This document shows positions 8,489-15,917 of a DNA stretch of 34,228 nucleotides, in pieces. The translations under genes were made by a program, and so were the position numbers. Below the pieces are notes generated by a model. The model ran no database searches, was not told the DNA's origin, and saw only the letters and a list, made by a program, of their open reading frames with translations. The DNA is from Chloroflexota bacterium (GTDB taxonomy: Bacteria; Chloroflexota; Anaerolineae; Aggregatilineales; Phototrophicaceae): NCBI GenBank assembly GCA_013388735.1, contig JACAES010000062.1, positions 69,525 through 103,752 on the forward strand. The letters are read 5' to 3'. The stretch's first letter is position 1. Each line of letters opens with the position of its first letter.

Positions 8489-9716
8489 AGGCTTATCTGA
8501 ATCGAACGAAACCAACCAGCAGGCCATGCCGATGATGGCCGCCATGACCAGCGGCTCCAGCCTGGTGATGGCCGCTGTGGCGGCGCTGCCGGTGCTGTTT
8601 ATGGGGCTGGTGATGAACGCCGACGCGGGCTTCCTGCTTTTGTGGGCGGTCGGCTCGCTGTTCGGCGGCTGGCTGGTCGGGGTCGCTATCCATCTGGTCA
8701 CGCGGTCGCGCGCCAGCCACGTTCTGAACGAATATGCCCAAACGCTGGATCAGATCGTCCGGGGAGATTTACGCCAGCGGTTGAATACGCAGTTGGATGC
8801 CCGCAGCAGCGAAGAAAAAATGCTGCTCCGGCTGGGCAATTCCGTCAACCGGATGCTCGACCGCTTGCAGGATGTCGTGACCGAAATCAGCCAGGCGCTC
8901 AAACGCATGGAGGCCGACACCCAGGAAATCCTGGACGCGACCGCCCAGCAGATTTCGATGGCAAACGAGCAGGACGACGTGGTGACGGAAACAACGGCTA
9001 CTGTCAACGAAGTGCGCGCGACCGTCACCGAGACGGCGGAACGCGCTCAAAGCGTAGCCGAGACGGCGCAGGTTTCGGTGGATACCTCGCGCAAGGGCAT
9101 TGATTCGGTTTCGCAGGCTATTTCCGGCATGGAACTCATCCGCCGGCGGGTGGAGGACATCGCCGACAACATCCTGGTGCTGTCGGAACACACCCAGCAG
9201 ATCGGCGAAATCATCGCTACCGTGAACAGCCTGGCCGACCAGTCGCGGATGCTGGCGCTGAACGCTTCGGTCGAGGCCGCCCGCGCCGGAGAAGAAGGCA
9301 AGGGCTTTGCGGTTGTCGCCCTGGAAGTCCGCAACCTGGCCGACCAGAACCGCGACGCCACCGTACAGGTGCGCGAAATCCTGGGGGAAATCCAGCGCGC
9401 CACCAACGCCGCCGTAATGGTGACTGAAGAAGGCAGCAAGGGAGTAGATCACGGGCAGATGCTGGTGAACAGCGCCGGCGATTCCATTCGTAACCTGTCC
9501 CACGCCATCGAAGAAGCGGCGATGGCCGCCATGCAGATCGCCGCCAGCACGCGCCAGCAGACCATCGGCATGGATCAACTGACCCAGGCCATGCGGATGA
9601 TTAAACACGCCACGACCGAAACGCTCAACAGCACCATGCAGGTCAAGGCCAGCGTGCAGAATTTGCGCGAGGTCGCCAGCCGGATCAACGCCGTCCTGAG
9701 CGGCCTCAAGATTTAA
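8478..9716 (+). CDS. Methyl-accepting chemotaxis protein lacking a periplasmic sensor domain
   Basis: This 412-residue receptor should control the adjacent CheA. Two membrane helices (about residues 26-46 and 50-74) are separated by only a few residues, so there is no extracellular ligand-binding domain. A HAMP-like linker follows and then the long antiparallel coiled coil. The conserved signalling tip reads EIIATVNSLADQSRMLALNA and EEGKGFAVVALEVRNLADQN, the region that contacts CheW and CheA. Glu/Gln-rich methylation helices flank it. No C-terminal CheR-tethering pentapeptide is visible. The start is a GTG at 8478 with AGGGAG (8461-8466) upstream, inside the end of the CheW gene. The signal must be membrane-borne, cytoplasmic or delivered by a partner protein. 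Confidence 0.93.
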   Translation: MDSRGLSESNETNQQAMPMMAAMTSGSSLVMAAVAALPVLFMGLVMNADAGFLLLWAVGSLFGGWLVGVAIHLVTRSRASHVLNEYAQTLDQIVRGDLRQRLNTQLDARSSEEKMLLRLGNSVNRMLDRLQDVVTEISQALKRMEADTQEILDATAQQISMANEQDDVVTETTATVNEVRATVTETAERAQSVAETAQVSVDTSRKGIDSVSQAISGMELIRRRVEDIADNILVLSEHTQQIGEIIATVNSLADQSRMLALNASVEAARAGEEGKGFAVVALEVRNLADQNRDATVQVREILGEIQRATNAAVMVTEEGSKGVDHGQMLVNSAGDSIRNLSHAIEEAAMAAMQIAASTRQQTIGMDQLTQAMRMIKHATTETLNSTMQVKASVQNLREVASRINAVLSGLKI

Positions 9717-9728
9717 CCATACCCGGCC

Positions 9729-11993
9729 ATGACCAGCCCCAGCGACACCGACCTGTTGAATATCTTCTGGGTAGAGGTGGGCGACTACCTTCAAACCCTG
9801 AATAACGGCCTGCTGCAAATCGAAACCGGCGCGGCGGAAAATGAAGCCGCCGTTCTGGGCGAGATGAACCGCGTCGCCCACAGCATGAAGGGCGCGGCGC
9901 GGGCGGTTGGCATCGGCATCATCGAAACCATCGCGCATTATCTCGAAGAGATTTTTGGGGCGGCCATAAACGACCGCTTCCCCCTGACGCCCAACATCTG
10001 CGACCTGCTGTACGACGCCATAGACCTGATCCAGAATGTCGTCAACGGCGTGGAAAACCCTACCGAGGCCCTGGCCTCAACGCTGGCGCGCCTGGAACAG
10101 ACCATCGCCAACCACGCGCCGGAAGCGCGCAAACCCGCCAAACCGGCCCTTGATTCCGGGCGGGCGACCATCGGCACAATTGAACTGGGCGAAACCGGTA
10201 CGCTGCTGCTGCGCCCGGCGGAAGACGGCGTGCGCGTGCCGGTCTCCAAACTCGACCGCCTGAGCGGCGAAATCAGCGAGCTGCTGGTGACGAAGATGCA
10301 TGGCGAGGAACGCCAGCGCGACATCCAGCGCCTTCAAAAGCTGCACCACCGCTGGCAGCGGGAATGGCGCGGGGTGCGGACGGCTTACATCCGGCTGGCC
10401 CGGCGGCTGCAAAACCAGACCCGCGACGAAACCGCCGCCGACCTGTCCGCGCTGCTGGATTTCCTGGAAACCAACCAGCACTACCTGGCCGAAGCCAACC
10501 GGCACATCGCCCAGCTTGCGCGCGAGGTGGCGCAGTATAACGCCCAGGTCGGCGCGCTGGTCGAGCAGCTTCAGGATGATGTCGGGCGAATGCGGCTGGT
10601 GCCGTTCGAGTCCAGCCTGGGCGGCTTCCAGCGCATGGTGCGCGACCTGGCCCGCGACACCGGCAAGAACATTTATCTCGATCTGGTTGGCTCAACGGTG
10701 GAGCTGGATAAAACCACGCTGGACGCGCTGCGCGAACCGATCATGCACCTGCTGCGCAACGCGGTAGATCATGGCATCGAACCGGCTGCCGAACGCGCCC
10801 GGCAGGGCAAGCCGGAAACCGGGCGGATTCAACTGGCGGTGGAGCAGCGCGGCAAGGAAATCGTCGTGCGGGTGAGCGACGATGGCCGGGGGCTGGACGC
10901 CGAGCGCATTGGCCGGGCGGCCCAGGCCGCCGGGCTGATCGGCGCGCCGGACGCCGGCAGCCTGAGCGAGGAAGAAGTCTTCAACCTGATTTACCACCCC
11001 GGCCTGACCACCAGCGAAAGCGTGACCCGCCTCAGCGGGCGCGGCATGGGGCTGGACATCGTGCGCACGCGGGTGGAAAGCCTGCGCGGGCGCGTCAGCG
11101 TCCAGAGCGCGCCCGGCCAGGGGACGACCTTCAGCCTGAGCGTGCCGCTGGTACTCAGCCGGTTAAGCTGCGTGGTGCTGCAAGTGGGCGACCAGGACTT
11201 CGCCGTGCCGGCGGCGCGCGTTTCCCGGATGCTCAAGATCAGGCGCGACCAGGTGTTCACGGCGGAAGGCCGCGACATGGTGCAGATTCACGGCCAGCCG
11301 ATGCCGGTCTTATCCCTGCACGCCCTGTTGGGTTTTCCACCGGCTGCACCCAGCGACGAAATCACGCTGCTGGTGCTGACGGCGGACGAGCGGCAGATCG
11401 CCTTCCAGATTGACGCGCTGCAAAGCGAACAGGAACTGGTGCTGAAGCCGCTGGGGCGCGAGGTCGAAAACATCCGTTATGTCTCCGGCGCGGCACTGCT
11501 GGGTTCGGGTGAGGTGATTATCGTCCTGGACGCCAACGACCTGATTCGCAGCACGCCCGTTTCTACCCTGGCCGTCGCTCCGCCCGCCGCCAATAATAAG
11601 GACACCCCCGCCCCAGCCGCCCCGCCCGCCCGCCAGCGCGTGCTGATCGTGGACGATTCCATCACCACCCGGACGCTGGAAAAACACATCCTGGAAACCG
11701 CCGGTTTTGAGGTGAGCGTGGCGATTGACGGCGTGGAGGCCTGGACGATACTGGCCGACCGGACGTTTGACATCGTGATTGCCGACGTGGAAATGCCGAA
11801 CATGGACGGCCTGGAACTGACGCGCCGCATCAAAAACGATGGTCATCTGAGGCAGCTTCCTGTCGTGCTGCTCACGTCGCTTTCCAAGCCGGAGCAGCGC
11901 GAGGCCGGTTTGCGGGCGGGCGCGGACGCTTATCTGATGAAATCGCAGTTCGACCAGGCCGAACTGCTGCGGGTTATCCAGGCTGTGATGTGA
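9729..11993 (+). CDS. cheA: Hybrid chemotaxis histidine kinase CheA-REC
   Basis: This 754-residue kinase phosphorylates itself and passes phosphate to response regulators. The HPt domain (residues 1-110) carries the phospho-accepting His51 in VAHSMKGAARAVG. There is no recognisable P2 (CheY-binding) domain. A long helical dimerisation region (about 170-290) follows. The ATPase domain has the N-box LRNAVDHGIEP, the G1 box VSDDGRGLD and the G2 box SGRGMGLDIV. A CheW-like regulatory domain (about 475-600) starts SCVVLQVGDQDFAVPAARV. The C-terminal receiver (about 635-754) has VLIVDDSITTRTLEK, the phospho-Asp in IVIADVEMPNMDGLE, and K at LMKSQ. Kinases of this hybrid type are common in pilus-linked or alternative-function systems (ChpA, FrzE, WspE). 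The gene lies 12 bases after the receptor gene and overlaps cheB. Confidence 0.94.
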   Translation: MTSPSDTDLLNIFWVEVGDYLQTLNNGLLQIETGAAENEAAVLGEMNRVAHSMKGAARAVGIGIIETIAHYLEEIFGAAINDRFPLTPNICDLLYDAIDLIQNVVNGVENPTEALASTLARLEQTIANHAPEARKPAKPALDSGRATIGTIELGETGTLLLRPAEDGVRVPVSKLDRLSGEISELLVTKMHGEERQRDIQRLQKLHHRWQREWRGVRTAYIRLARRLQNQTRDETAADLSALLDFLETNQHYLAEANRHIAQLAREVAQYNAQVGALVEQLQDDVGRMRLVPFESSLGGFQRMVRDLARDTGKNIYLDLVGSTVELDKTTLDALREPIMHLLRNAVDHGIEPAAERARQGKPETGRIQLAVEQRGKEIVVRVSDDGRGLDAERIGRAAQAAGLIGAPDAGSLSEEEVFNLIYHPGLTTSESVTRLSGRGMGLDIVRTRVESLRGRVSVQSAPGQGTTFSLSVPLVLSRLSCVVLQVGDQDFAVPAARVSRMLKIRRDQVFTAEGRDMVQIHGQPMPVLSLHALLGFPPAAPSDEITLLVLTADERQIAFQIDALQSEQELVLKPLGREVENIRYVSGAALLGSGEVIIVLDANDLIRSTPVSTLAVAPPAANNKDTPAPAAPPARQRVLIVDDSITTRTLEKHILETAGFEVSVAIDGVEAWTILADRTFDIVIADVEMPNMDGLELTRRIKNDGHLRQLPVVLLTSLSKPEQREAGLRAGADAYLMKSQFDQAELLRVIQAVM

Positions 11994-13051
11994 TGGCCGA
12001 GCGGACGATTCGCGTGCTGGTGGCCGAAGACAGCCCGACCGTTCGCCGCCACCTGACCGGCATCATCAACGAAACGCCCGGCCTGATGGTGATCGGTGAA
12101 GCGCGCGATGGCCGGGAAGTCATCGCGCTGGCGCAGGCACTTGACCCGGACGTGATTTCGATGGACGTGCAGATGCCCGGCATAGACGGCCTGGAAGCCA
12201 CCCGGCAGATCATGTCCATCCATCCGACGCCGATTGTAGTGGTCAGCAGCCTGGTAGACGAAGAGATTGACCTGGCCTTCCGTGCGATCCAGGCCGGGGC
12301 GCTGGCAGTGGTCGGCAAACCCACCGCCCGCAGCGCGCCGGATTTCGCCGCCCGGCAGCGCCAGCTCTCGCACACATTGGCGGCAATGGCCGAAGTGCGC
12401 GTTATCCGCCGCTGGGAGCGCCCGCCCGGACATAACATGCCGGATGCCGACCGCCCGAAGCCGGCTGTCGGCGTCACAACCGCGCCGGAAATCGTAGCCA
12501 TCGGGGCCAGCGCCGGCGGGCCGAGCGCCCTGAACGCCCTGCTGGCCGGGCTGCCCGCCGCCCTGCCCGTCCCGGTCGTGATCGTCCAGCACATGCCGGA
12601 CGAGTTCATCGCCGGGCTGGCGCGCTGGTTGAGCAAAACCACGCCGCTGCCGGTTCAGGTCGCCGGGGATGGCGAGGCGCTGAAGCCGGGGACGGTTTAC
12701 CTGTCGCCGGGGTGCGCGCATCTGGCGGTTCGCCGCCAGGGTGCGGGGCTGGCCGCCGTCCTGATTCACGAGCCGGGTGCCTACCGCTATCAGCCGGCAG
12801 TGGATGTCCTGTTTCAGTCGGTGGCGGCGGTCTGCGGCGCGGCGGCGGTCGGTCTGGTGCTGACCGGCATGGGCGAGGACGGCGCGGACGGTCTGCTGGC
12901 GATGCGGCGGGCGGGGGCGCGCACCTTCGCCCAGGATCGCACCGGATGTACGGTCTTCGGGATGCCCGCCGCCGCTATCGAACGCGGGGGGGTGGAACGG
13001 GTGCTGCCGCTTAAACAGATGCCGGATATGCTGCTGCGGCTGGCAAAATAG
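11993..13051 (+). CDS. cheB: Chemotaxis protein-glutamate methylesterase CheB
   Basis: CheB removes methyl groups from receptor glutamates (and deamidates glutamines), giving adaptation. The N-terminal receiver has VLVAEDSPTVRRHL and the phospho-Asp in VISMDVQMPGIDGLEATR. A linker of about 40 residues leads to the esterase domain. That domain has the nucleophile serine in VAIGASAGGPSALN, the histidine in VIVQHMPDEF, and the aspartate in LTGMGEDGADGLLAM. The 352-residue length is typical. I prefer the ATG at 11993, whose A is the last base of the cheA stop (TGATG). A GTG at 11990 would add one residue. No cheR methyltransferase gene lies anywhere in the cluster, which is unusual beside a seemingly intact cheB. 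Confidence 0.94.
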   Translation: MAERTIRVLVAEDSPTVRRHLTGIINETPGLMVIGEARDGREVIALAQALDPDVISMDVQMPGIDGLEATRQIMSIHPTPIVVVSSLVDEEIDLAFRAIQAGALAVVGKPTARSAPDFAARQRQLSHTLAAMAEVRVIRRWERPPGHNMPDADRPKPAVGVTTAPEIVAIGASAGGPSALNALLAGLPAALPVPVVIVQHMPDEFIAGLARWLSKTTPLPVQVAGDGEALKPGTVYLSPGCAHLAVRRQGAGLAAVLIHEPGAYRYQPAVDVLFQSVAAVCGAAAVGLVLTGMGEDGADGLLAMRRAGARTFAQDRTGCTVFGMPAAAIERGGVERVLPLKQMPDMLLRLAK

Positions 13052-13086
13052 CCTAACGGTTGGGGGGATGAAGCTTTGTGTCCGCG

Positions 13087-13114
13087 TGTACAATCACAAA
13101 GGCGGGACTATAAT
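13087..13114 (+). promoter_or_regulatory. Internal promoter within the chemosensory cluster
   Basis: TATAAT (13109-13114) is a perfect -10, with TGTACA (13087-13092, four of six) 16 bases upstream, in the 113-base gap between cheB and the CheY-like gene. A strong Shine-Dalgarno-like AAAGGAGGG (13122-13130) lies just downstream but 34 bases before the ATG, with no ATG, GTG or TTG between. Confidence 0.5.
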
Positions 13115-13164
13115 AGCAAGTAAAGGAGGGCGCTGCGGCTGTACAGGCCGCCGCTGATAGTCAT

Positions 13165-13539
13165 ATGGCACCAGAAGTGCTGCTGATTGAGGACAGTAAA
13201 ACGCAGGCGGCGCAGATCAAAGCGACGCTGGAAAGCCTGGGCTTGCGGGTGCGCGTCGCCTTTGATGGCCCGGACGGGCTGCGCGCGGCGCTGGAACACC
13301 GCCCGGCATTGATCGTGCTGGATGTTAAACTGCCGACAATGGACGGCTTCCAGGTGTGCCGCCGCTTGAAACGCGCGCCGGAAACGCAGACCATCCCGGT
13401 TATCATGCTCACCGAAAAAGACGGCGCCCAGGCAACCCTGTCGGGTTTGCAGGCCGGGGCGGACGATTATATCCCGAAGGATATTTTTGCCACCGAACAT
13501 CTCGTCAACACCTTGCAGGAACTCGGTATCTTGGAATAA
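13165..13539 (+). CDS. CheY-like single-domain response regulator
   Basis: This 124-residue protein is a stand-alone receiver. It has the acidic pocket VLLIEDSKTQAAQIK, the phospho-accepting aspartate in LIVLDVKLPTMDGFQVCRR, the switch Thr in VIMLTEKDG, and the conserved lysine in DDYIPKDIF. All catalytic positions appear intact, so it can take phosphate from the CheA upstream. It has no DNA-binding or enzymatic output, so it should act by binding a target protein. The gap before it contains a promoter-like sequence, so it may be made from its own transcript as well as from the cluster transcript. Its stop lies 4 bases before the RsbT-like gene. Confidence 0.93.
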   Translation: MAPEVLLIEDSKTQAAQIKATLESLGLRVRVAFDGPDGLRAALEHRPALIVLDVKLPTMDGFQVCRRLKRAPETQTIPVIMLTEKDGAQATLSGLQAGADDYIPKDIFATEHLVNTLQELGILE

Positions 13540-13543
13540 CCAC

Positions 13544-13981
13544 ATGTCTCGACCGAAAGGGCCTTACAGCCTGCACCCTCCGGTGATGTCCGTGCAGATC
13601 GAAAACGCGATGGACATCATGATCGTGCGGAACACCGCCCGGCGCGCCGCCGGCCTGCTGGGCTTTACGCCGGCGCATCAGGCACAGCTTGCCAGCGCCG
13701 CCGCCACCCTGGCCGATCTGGTGCTTAAAACCGGCGATTTACACGCCGTACACTTCAGCGGCGTGGTGAATAACGAGAAAAAAGGTATTCAGGTTTCGAT
13801 TGCTATGCCCTGGCTGGCCGGTATTTCGCAGCCCAATGTGTTAATCGCGCTGCGCTCCAAACTCGGCAGTCTGGTGGACGAAATCCTGGTCGAAGGTGAC
13901 AACCCGCCCACCGTCATCATGGTGATGTGGCGCGGCAGTACGGATGCTGGCGATGTTGACGACTCCTCCGGCCTCGGCTGA
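13544..13981 (+). CDS. RsbT-like (GHKL ATPase-fold) protein, probably catalytically degenerate
   Basis: The 145-residue protein resembles RsbT-type anti-sigma/switch kinases: VQIENAMDIMIVRNTARRAA and LLGFTPAHQAQLASAAATLA match the two N-terminal helices and loop of that family. RsbT-like kinases phosphorylate STAS-domain antagonists or turn on phosphatases. Here the N-box, normally S-E-L-A-R-N, reads ATLADLV, losing the Mg2+-binding Glu/Asn. I also see no D-x-G-x-G ATP motif in the second half. I therefore infer a non-catalytic binding protein; the family assignment itself is moderate. The start at ATG 13544 follows the CheY-like stop closely, while an upstream in-frame ATG at 13487 lies inside that gene. 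The 3' end overlaps the next CheW gene by 38 bases. Confidence 0.65.
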   Translation: MSRPKGPYSLHPPVMSVQIENAMDIMIVRNTARRAAGLLGFTPAHQAQLASAAATLADLVLKTGDLHAVHFSGVVNNEKKGIQVSIAMPWLAGISQPNVLIALRSKLGSLVDEILVEGDNPPTVIMVMWRGSTDAGDVDDSSGLG

Positions 13982-14414
13982 CCAGACGGCCATCCTGACC
14001 TTCCGACTCGATGCGCAGCTTTACGGCCTGCCGGTGGATGAGGTGGTCGAAGTGGCGGCGATGGTCGAATGTCTGCGCGTGCCGGGCGCGCCGGACGCGG
14101 TGCTGGGCATCGCCAACCGGCATGGCAAAATGCTGCCCATGCTCGACCTGCGGCGCATCTTCAACCATGAAGCCGCTCCGGTCACATCTTCGACATTTTT
14201 TATCGTGGCGGCCTGCGCGGGGCGACTGGCCGGGCTGGTCGTGGACGAGGTGCAGCAGGTCGAATACGTTTACTTTTCAGAAAACGTCCCGGCAGCCGGA
14301 AAAACCATTCGTGGTATCATAACCCATAAGGAACAATTAATTCAGGTTCTCGCGCTGCCGGGCATTTGGGAAGCCTTTCTTTTTAATGAAGCCGGCTTTG
14401 AGGATAACGATTAA
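13944..14414 (+). CDS. Second CheW-like coupling protein
   Basis: This 156-residue protein is a single CheW domain. It opens with AILTFRLDAQLYGLPVDEVV, then RVPGAPDAVLGIANRHGKML and MLDLRRIFNH (the CheW signature) and ends with GRLAGLVVDEVQQVEYV and GIITHKEQLIQVLALPGIW. It should link CheA to receptors or compete with the first CheW for the kinase. The start lies within the end of the RsbT-like gene; ATG 13944 or the second ATG at 13953 are equally possible. The stop overlaps the start of the receiver-Roadblock gene as TAATG, so these genes are translationally coupled. Confidence 0.88.
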   Translation: MLAMLTTPPASADQTAILTFRLDAQLYGLPVDEVVEVAAMVECLRVPGAPDAVLGIANRHGKMLPMLDLRRIFNHEAAPVTSSTFFIVAACAGRLAGLVVDEVQQVEYVYFSENVPAAGKTIRGIITHKEQLIQVLALPGIWEAFLFNEAGFEDND

Positions 14415-15328
14415 TGTCCACACCAGATACACAGCGTCAGGAACGTATCCTGATCGTCGCCAAAGATGAAGAACTTCGCACCAACCTGACCGACACGCTT
14501 GAGTCGGTTGGCGGGTATACGGTGAACCAGGCCGGCTGCTTCGAGGACGCCCTGACCGAAATCCTGCTCACCGAATTTGACCTGATCGTGACGGAAGCCG
14601 AACTGCCGGACTTGAGTGGGATGGATCTGCTGGCGGTCGTGGGCGGCCTGCGGCCCACCGCGCGCGTCATCGTCATTGACGACGACCTTTCCGCCAAAAG
14701 CGCGGTGGCCGTTTACCGCCTGGGCGCGGTGGATTACCTGTACAAACCGCTGAATATGACCTTCGTCCTGATGCAGATCGAACGCCAGCTCGAGATTCGC
14801 CGCGCCGAAATGCGCCAGGTGGAACACACCGAGCCGCCGCGCCCCCAGAAGGAAACGGTAGACCGCGCCCGGCGTCTGGATCCGCGCACGCGCCCGGCGG
14901 CGCTGGTGCTGGGACGGCAGCAGTTCAAGCGCATCAACTGGGAATTAAGCCGGCTGCTGGGCCACGTGAAGGCGCGTTTTGTAGGGCTGGTGGACAGTGA
15001 CGGCAACATGGTCGGCGCGGCGGGGACGCTGGAGGACTACGACCTGCAGCTGCTCACCCAGGCGTTAAGCATTGACCACAGCGCCCAGCGTTCGCTGGCG
15101 AGCATCCTGGAAGAAACCAAGTTCCACTCGACCTATTTTGAAGGCGACAACAACGGCGTTTACATCATCGAATTCAGCGCGCCCTACACGGTTTCGCTGG
15201 CCGTCATCTGCGATACCGACGTAAAGCCGGGCATGGTGTGGCTGTACAGCAAACGCACGGCCAACCTGATAGACGAAATCCTGAAGTCTATCCCCCTACC
15301 CAAAAACGTACCCCAAATTCAAAACTAG
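14414..15328 (+). CDS. Pseudo-receiver fused to a Roadblock/LC7-like domain
   Basis: This 304-residue protein has an N-terminal receiver fold (residues 10-130) and a C-terminal domain of about 120 residues resembling Roadblock/LC7 (ARFVGLVDSDGNMVGAAGTL, then TVSLAVICDTDVKPGMVWLY and an amphipathic last helix). Roadblock proteins such as MglB form dimers that bind and regulate small GTPases. The receiver has lost its chemistry. The acidic pair after the first strand (RILIV) is A-K (residues 16-17), the phospho-Asp is Glu61 in LIVTEAELPDLSG, and the switch Thr is Asp. Only Lys111 in YLYKPLN remains. It should thus be phosphorylation-independent or locked in an active-like state. It is the last gene of the chemosensory run. 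The receiver call is firm, the Roadblock call moderately so. Confidence 0.78.
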   Translation: MSTPDTQRQERILIVAKDEELRTNLTDTLESVGGYTVNQAGCFEDALTEILLTEFDLIVTEAELPDLSGMDLLAVVGGLRPTARVIVIDDDLSAKSAVAVYRLGAVDYLYKPLNMTFVLMQIERQLEIRRAEMRQVEHTEPPRPQKETVDRARRLDPRTRPAALVLGRQQFKRINWELSRLLGHVKARFVGLVDSDGNMVGAAGTLEDYDLQLLTQALSIDHSAQRSLASILEETKFHSTYFEGDNNGVYIIEFSAPYTVSLAVICDTDVKPGMVWLYSKRTANLIDEILKSIPLPKNVPQIQN

Positions 15329-15771
15329 AGGCTTTCGGTCTGCTCGTAGACGGCTTCCAGTTCATCCGGGCCGATGTCCATCTGCTGCTTATTGACGACC
15401 CACCCCGCGACCATCCACAGGCGGTTGACAACTTCCTTGGGGATAACCCCCTTGCGGATATGCTGGTCGAGGTAAACCGCGCCATATTCTTCCACCGGAA
15501 TAACCACCACCACACGCAGATTACTGAAGTTGGTGTTTGTCACCGGCGCGCGGGTCGGATCCATCACGGCATTATTGGTGATGATCGGTTCGCCTTCATC
15601 CAGCGCCTGCCGGATAGCCTCGATGCCGGCGAACTGCGAGGACAACAGATCGGCCTGTTCCAGATTGATAGTAGCGACGATGGACAGATTGCCGTCGGTA
15701 GCCATCGCGCGGTCCGCGCCCGTTTTTTGCAGCGCGAGCCGCATAAAGTTCGACAAAAACGTTGCGTTCAT
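15325..15771 (-). CDS. GAF-domain protein
   Basis: The 148-residue protein is a single GAF-like domain, a small-ligand or protein-binding module. Features are FMRLALQKTGADRAMATDGN in the first helix and strand, GEPIITNNAVMDPTR in the middle, and VVVVIPVEEYGAVYLDQHIR, the typical strand ending in YLD-x. No output domain is attached, so it probably acts in trans. It is the only gene of the region on the minus strand and converges on the receiver-Roadblock gene, their stop codons both using the palindrome CTAG at 15325-15328. AAGGA lies 8 bases before the ATG. The arrangement suggests, but does not prove, a role with the chemosensory proteins. Confidence 0.72.
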   Translation of the reverse strand: MNATFLSNFMRLALQKTGADRAMATDGNLSIVATINLEQADLLSSQFAGIEAIRQALDEGEPIITNNAVMDPTRAPVTNTNFSNLRVVVVIPVEEYGAVYLDQHIRKGVIPKEVVNRLWMVAGWVVNKQQMDIGPDELEAVYEQTESL

Positions 15772-15832
15772 CGAAAAGTCCTTGCTTCGCCCCGGCAGAA
15801 AATTCCAGACTGGGAGCCACTACTACCTCAGA

Positions 15833-15861
15833 ATTATACTCGCATTATGCTAACTTGCCAT
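15833..15861 (-). promoter_or_regulatory. Candidate promoter of the GAF gene
   Basis: On the minus strand ATGGCA (15856-15861, four of six to TTGACA) and TATAAT (15833-15838, perfect) are 17 bases apart, with the GAF start codon about 60 bases downstream at 15771. Confidence 0.5.
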
Positions 15862-15917
15862 GCCGCCCGCCGTTGCCATTTGTTAGAATAACCGCCTGAA
15901 ACCAACAAGGAGGCGGT

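Noticed and set aside
8769..9938. Minus-strand open frame of 389 codons over the receptor gene.
   Set aside because: It is a shadow of the methyl-accepting protein; its composition is His/Gly/Gln-rich and no family is recognisable.
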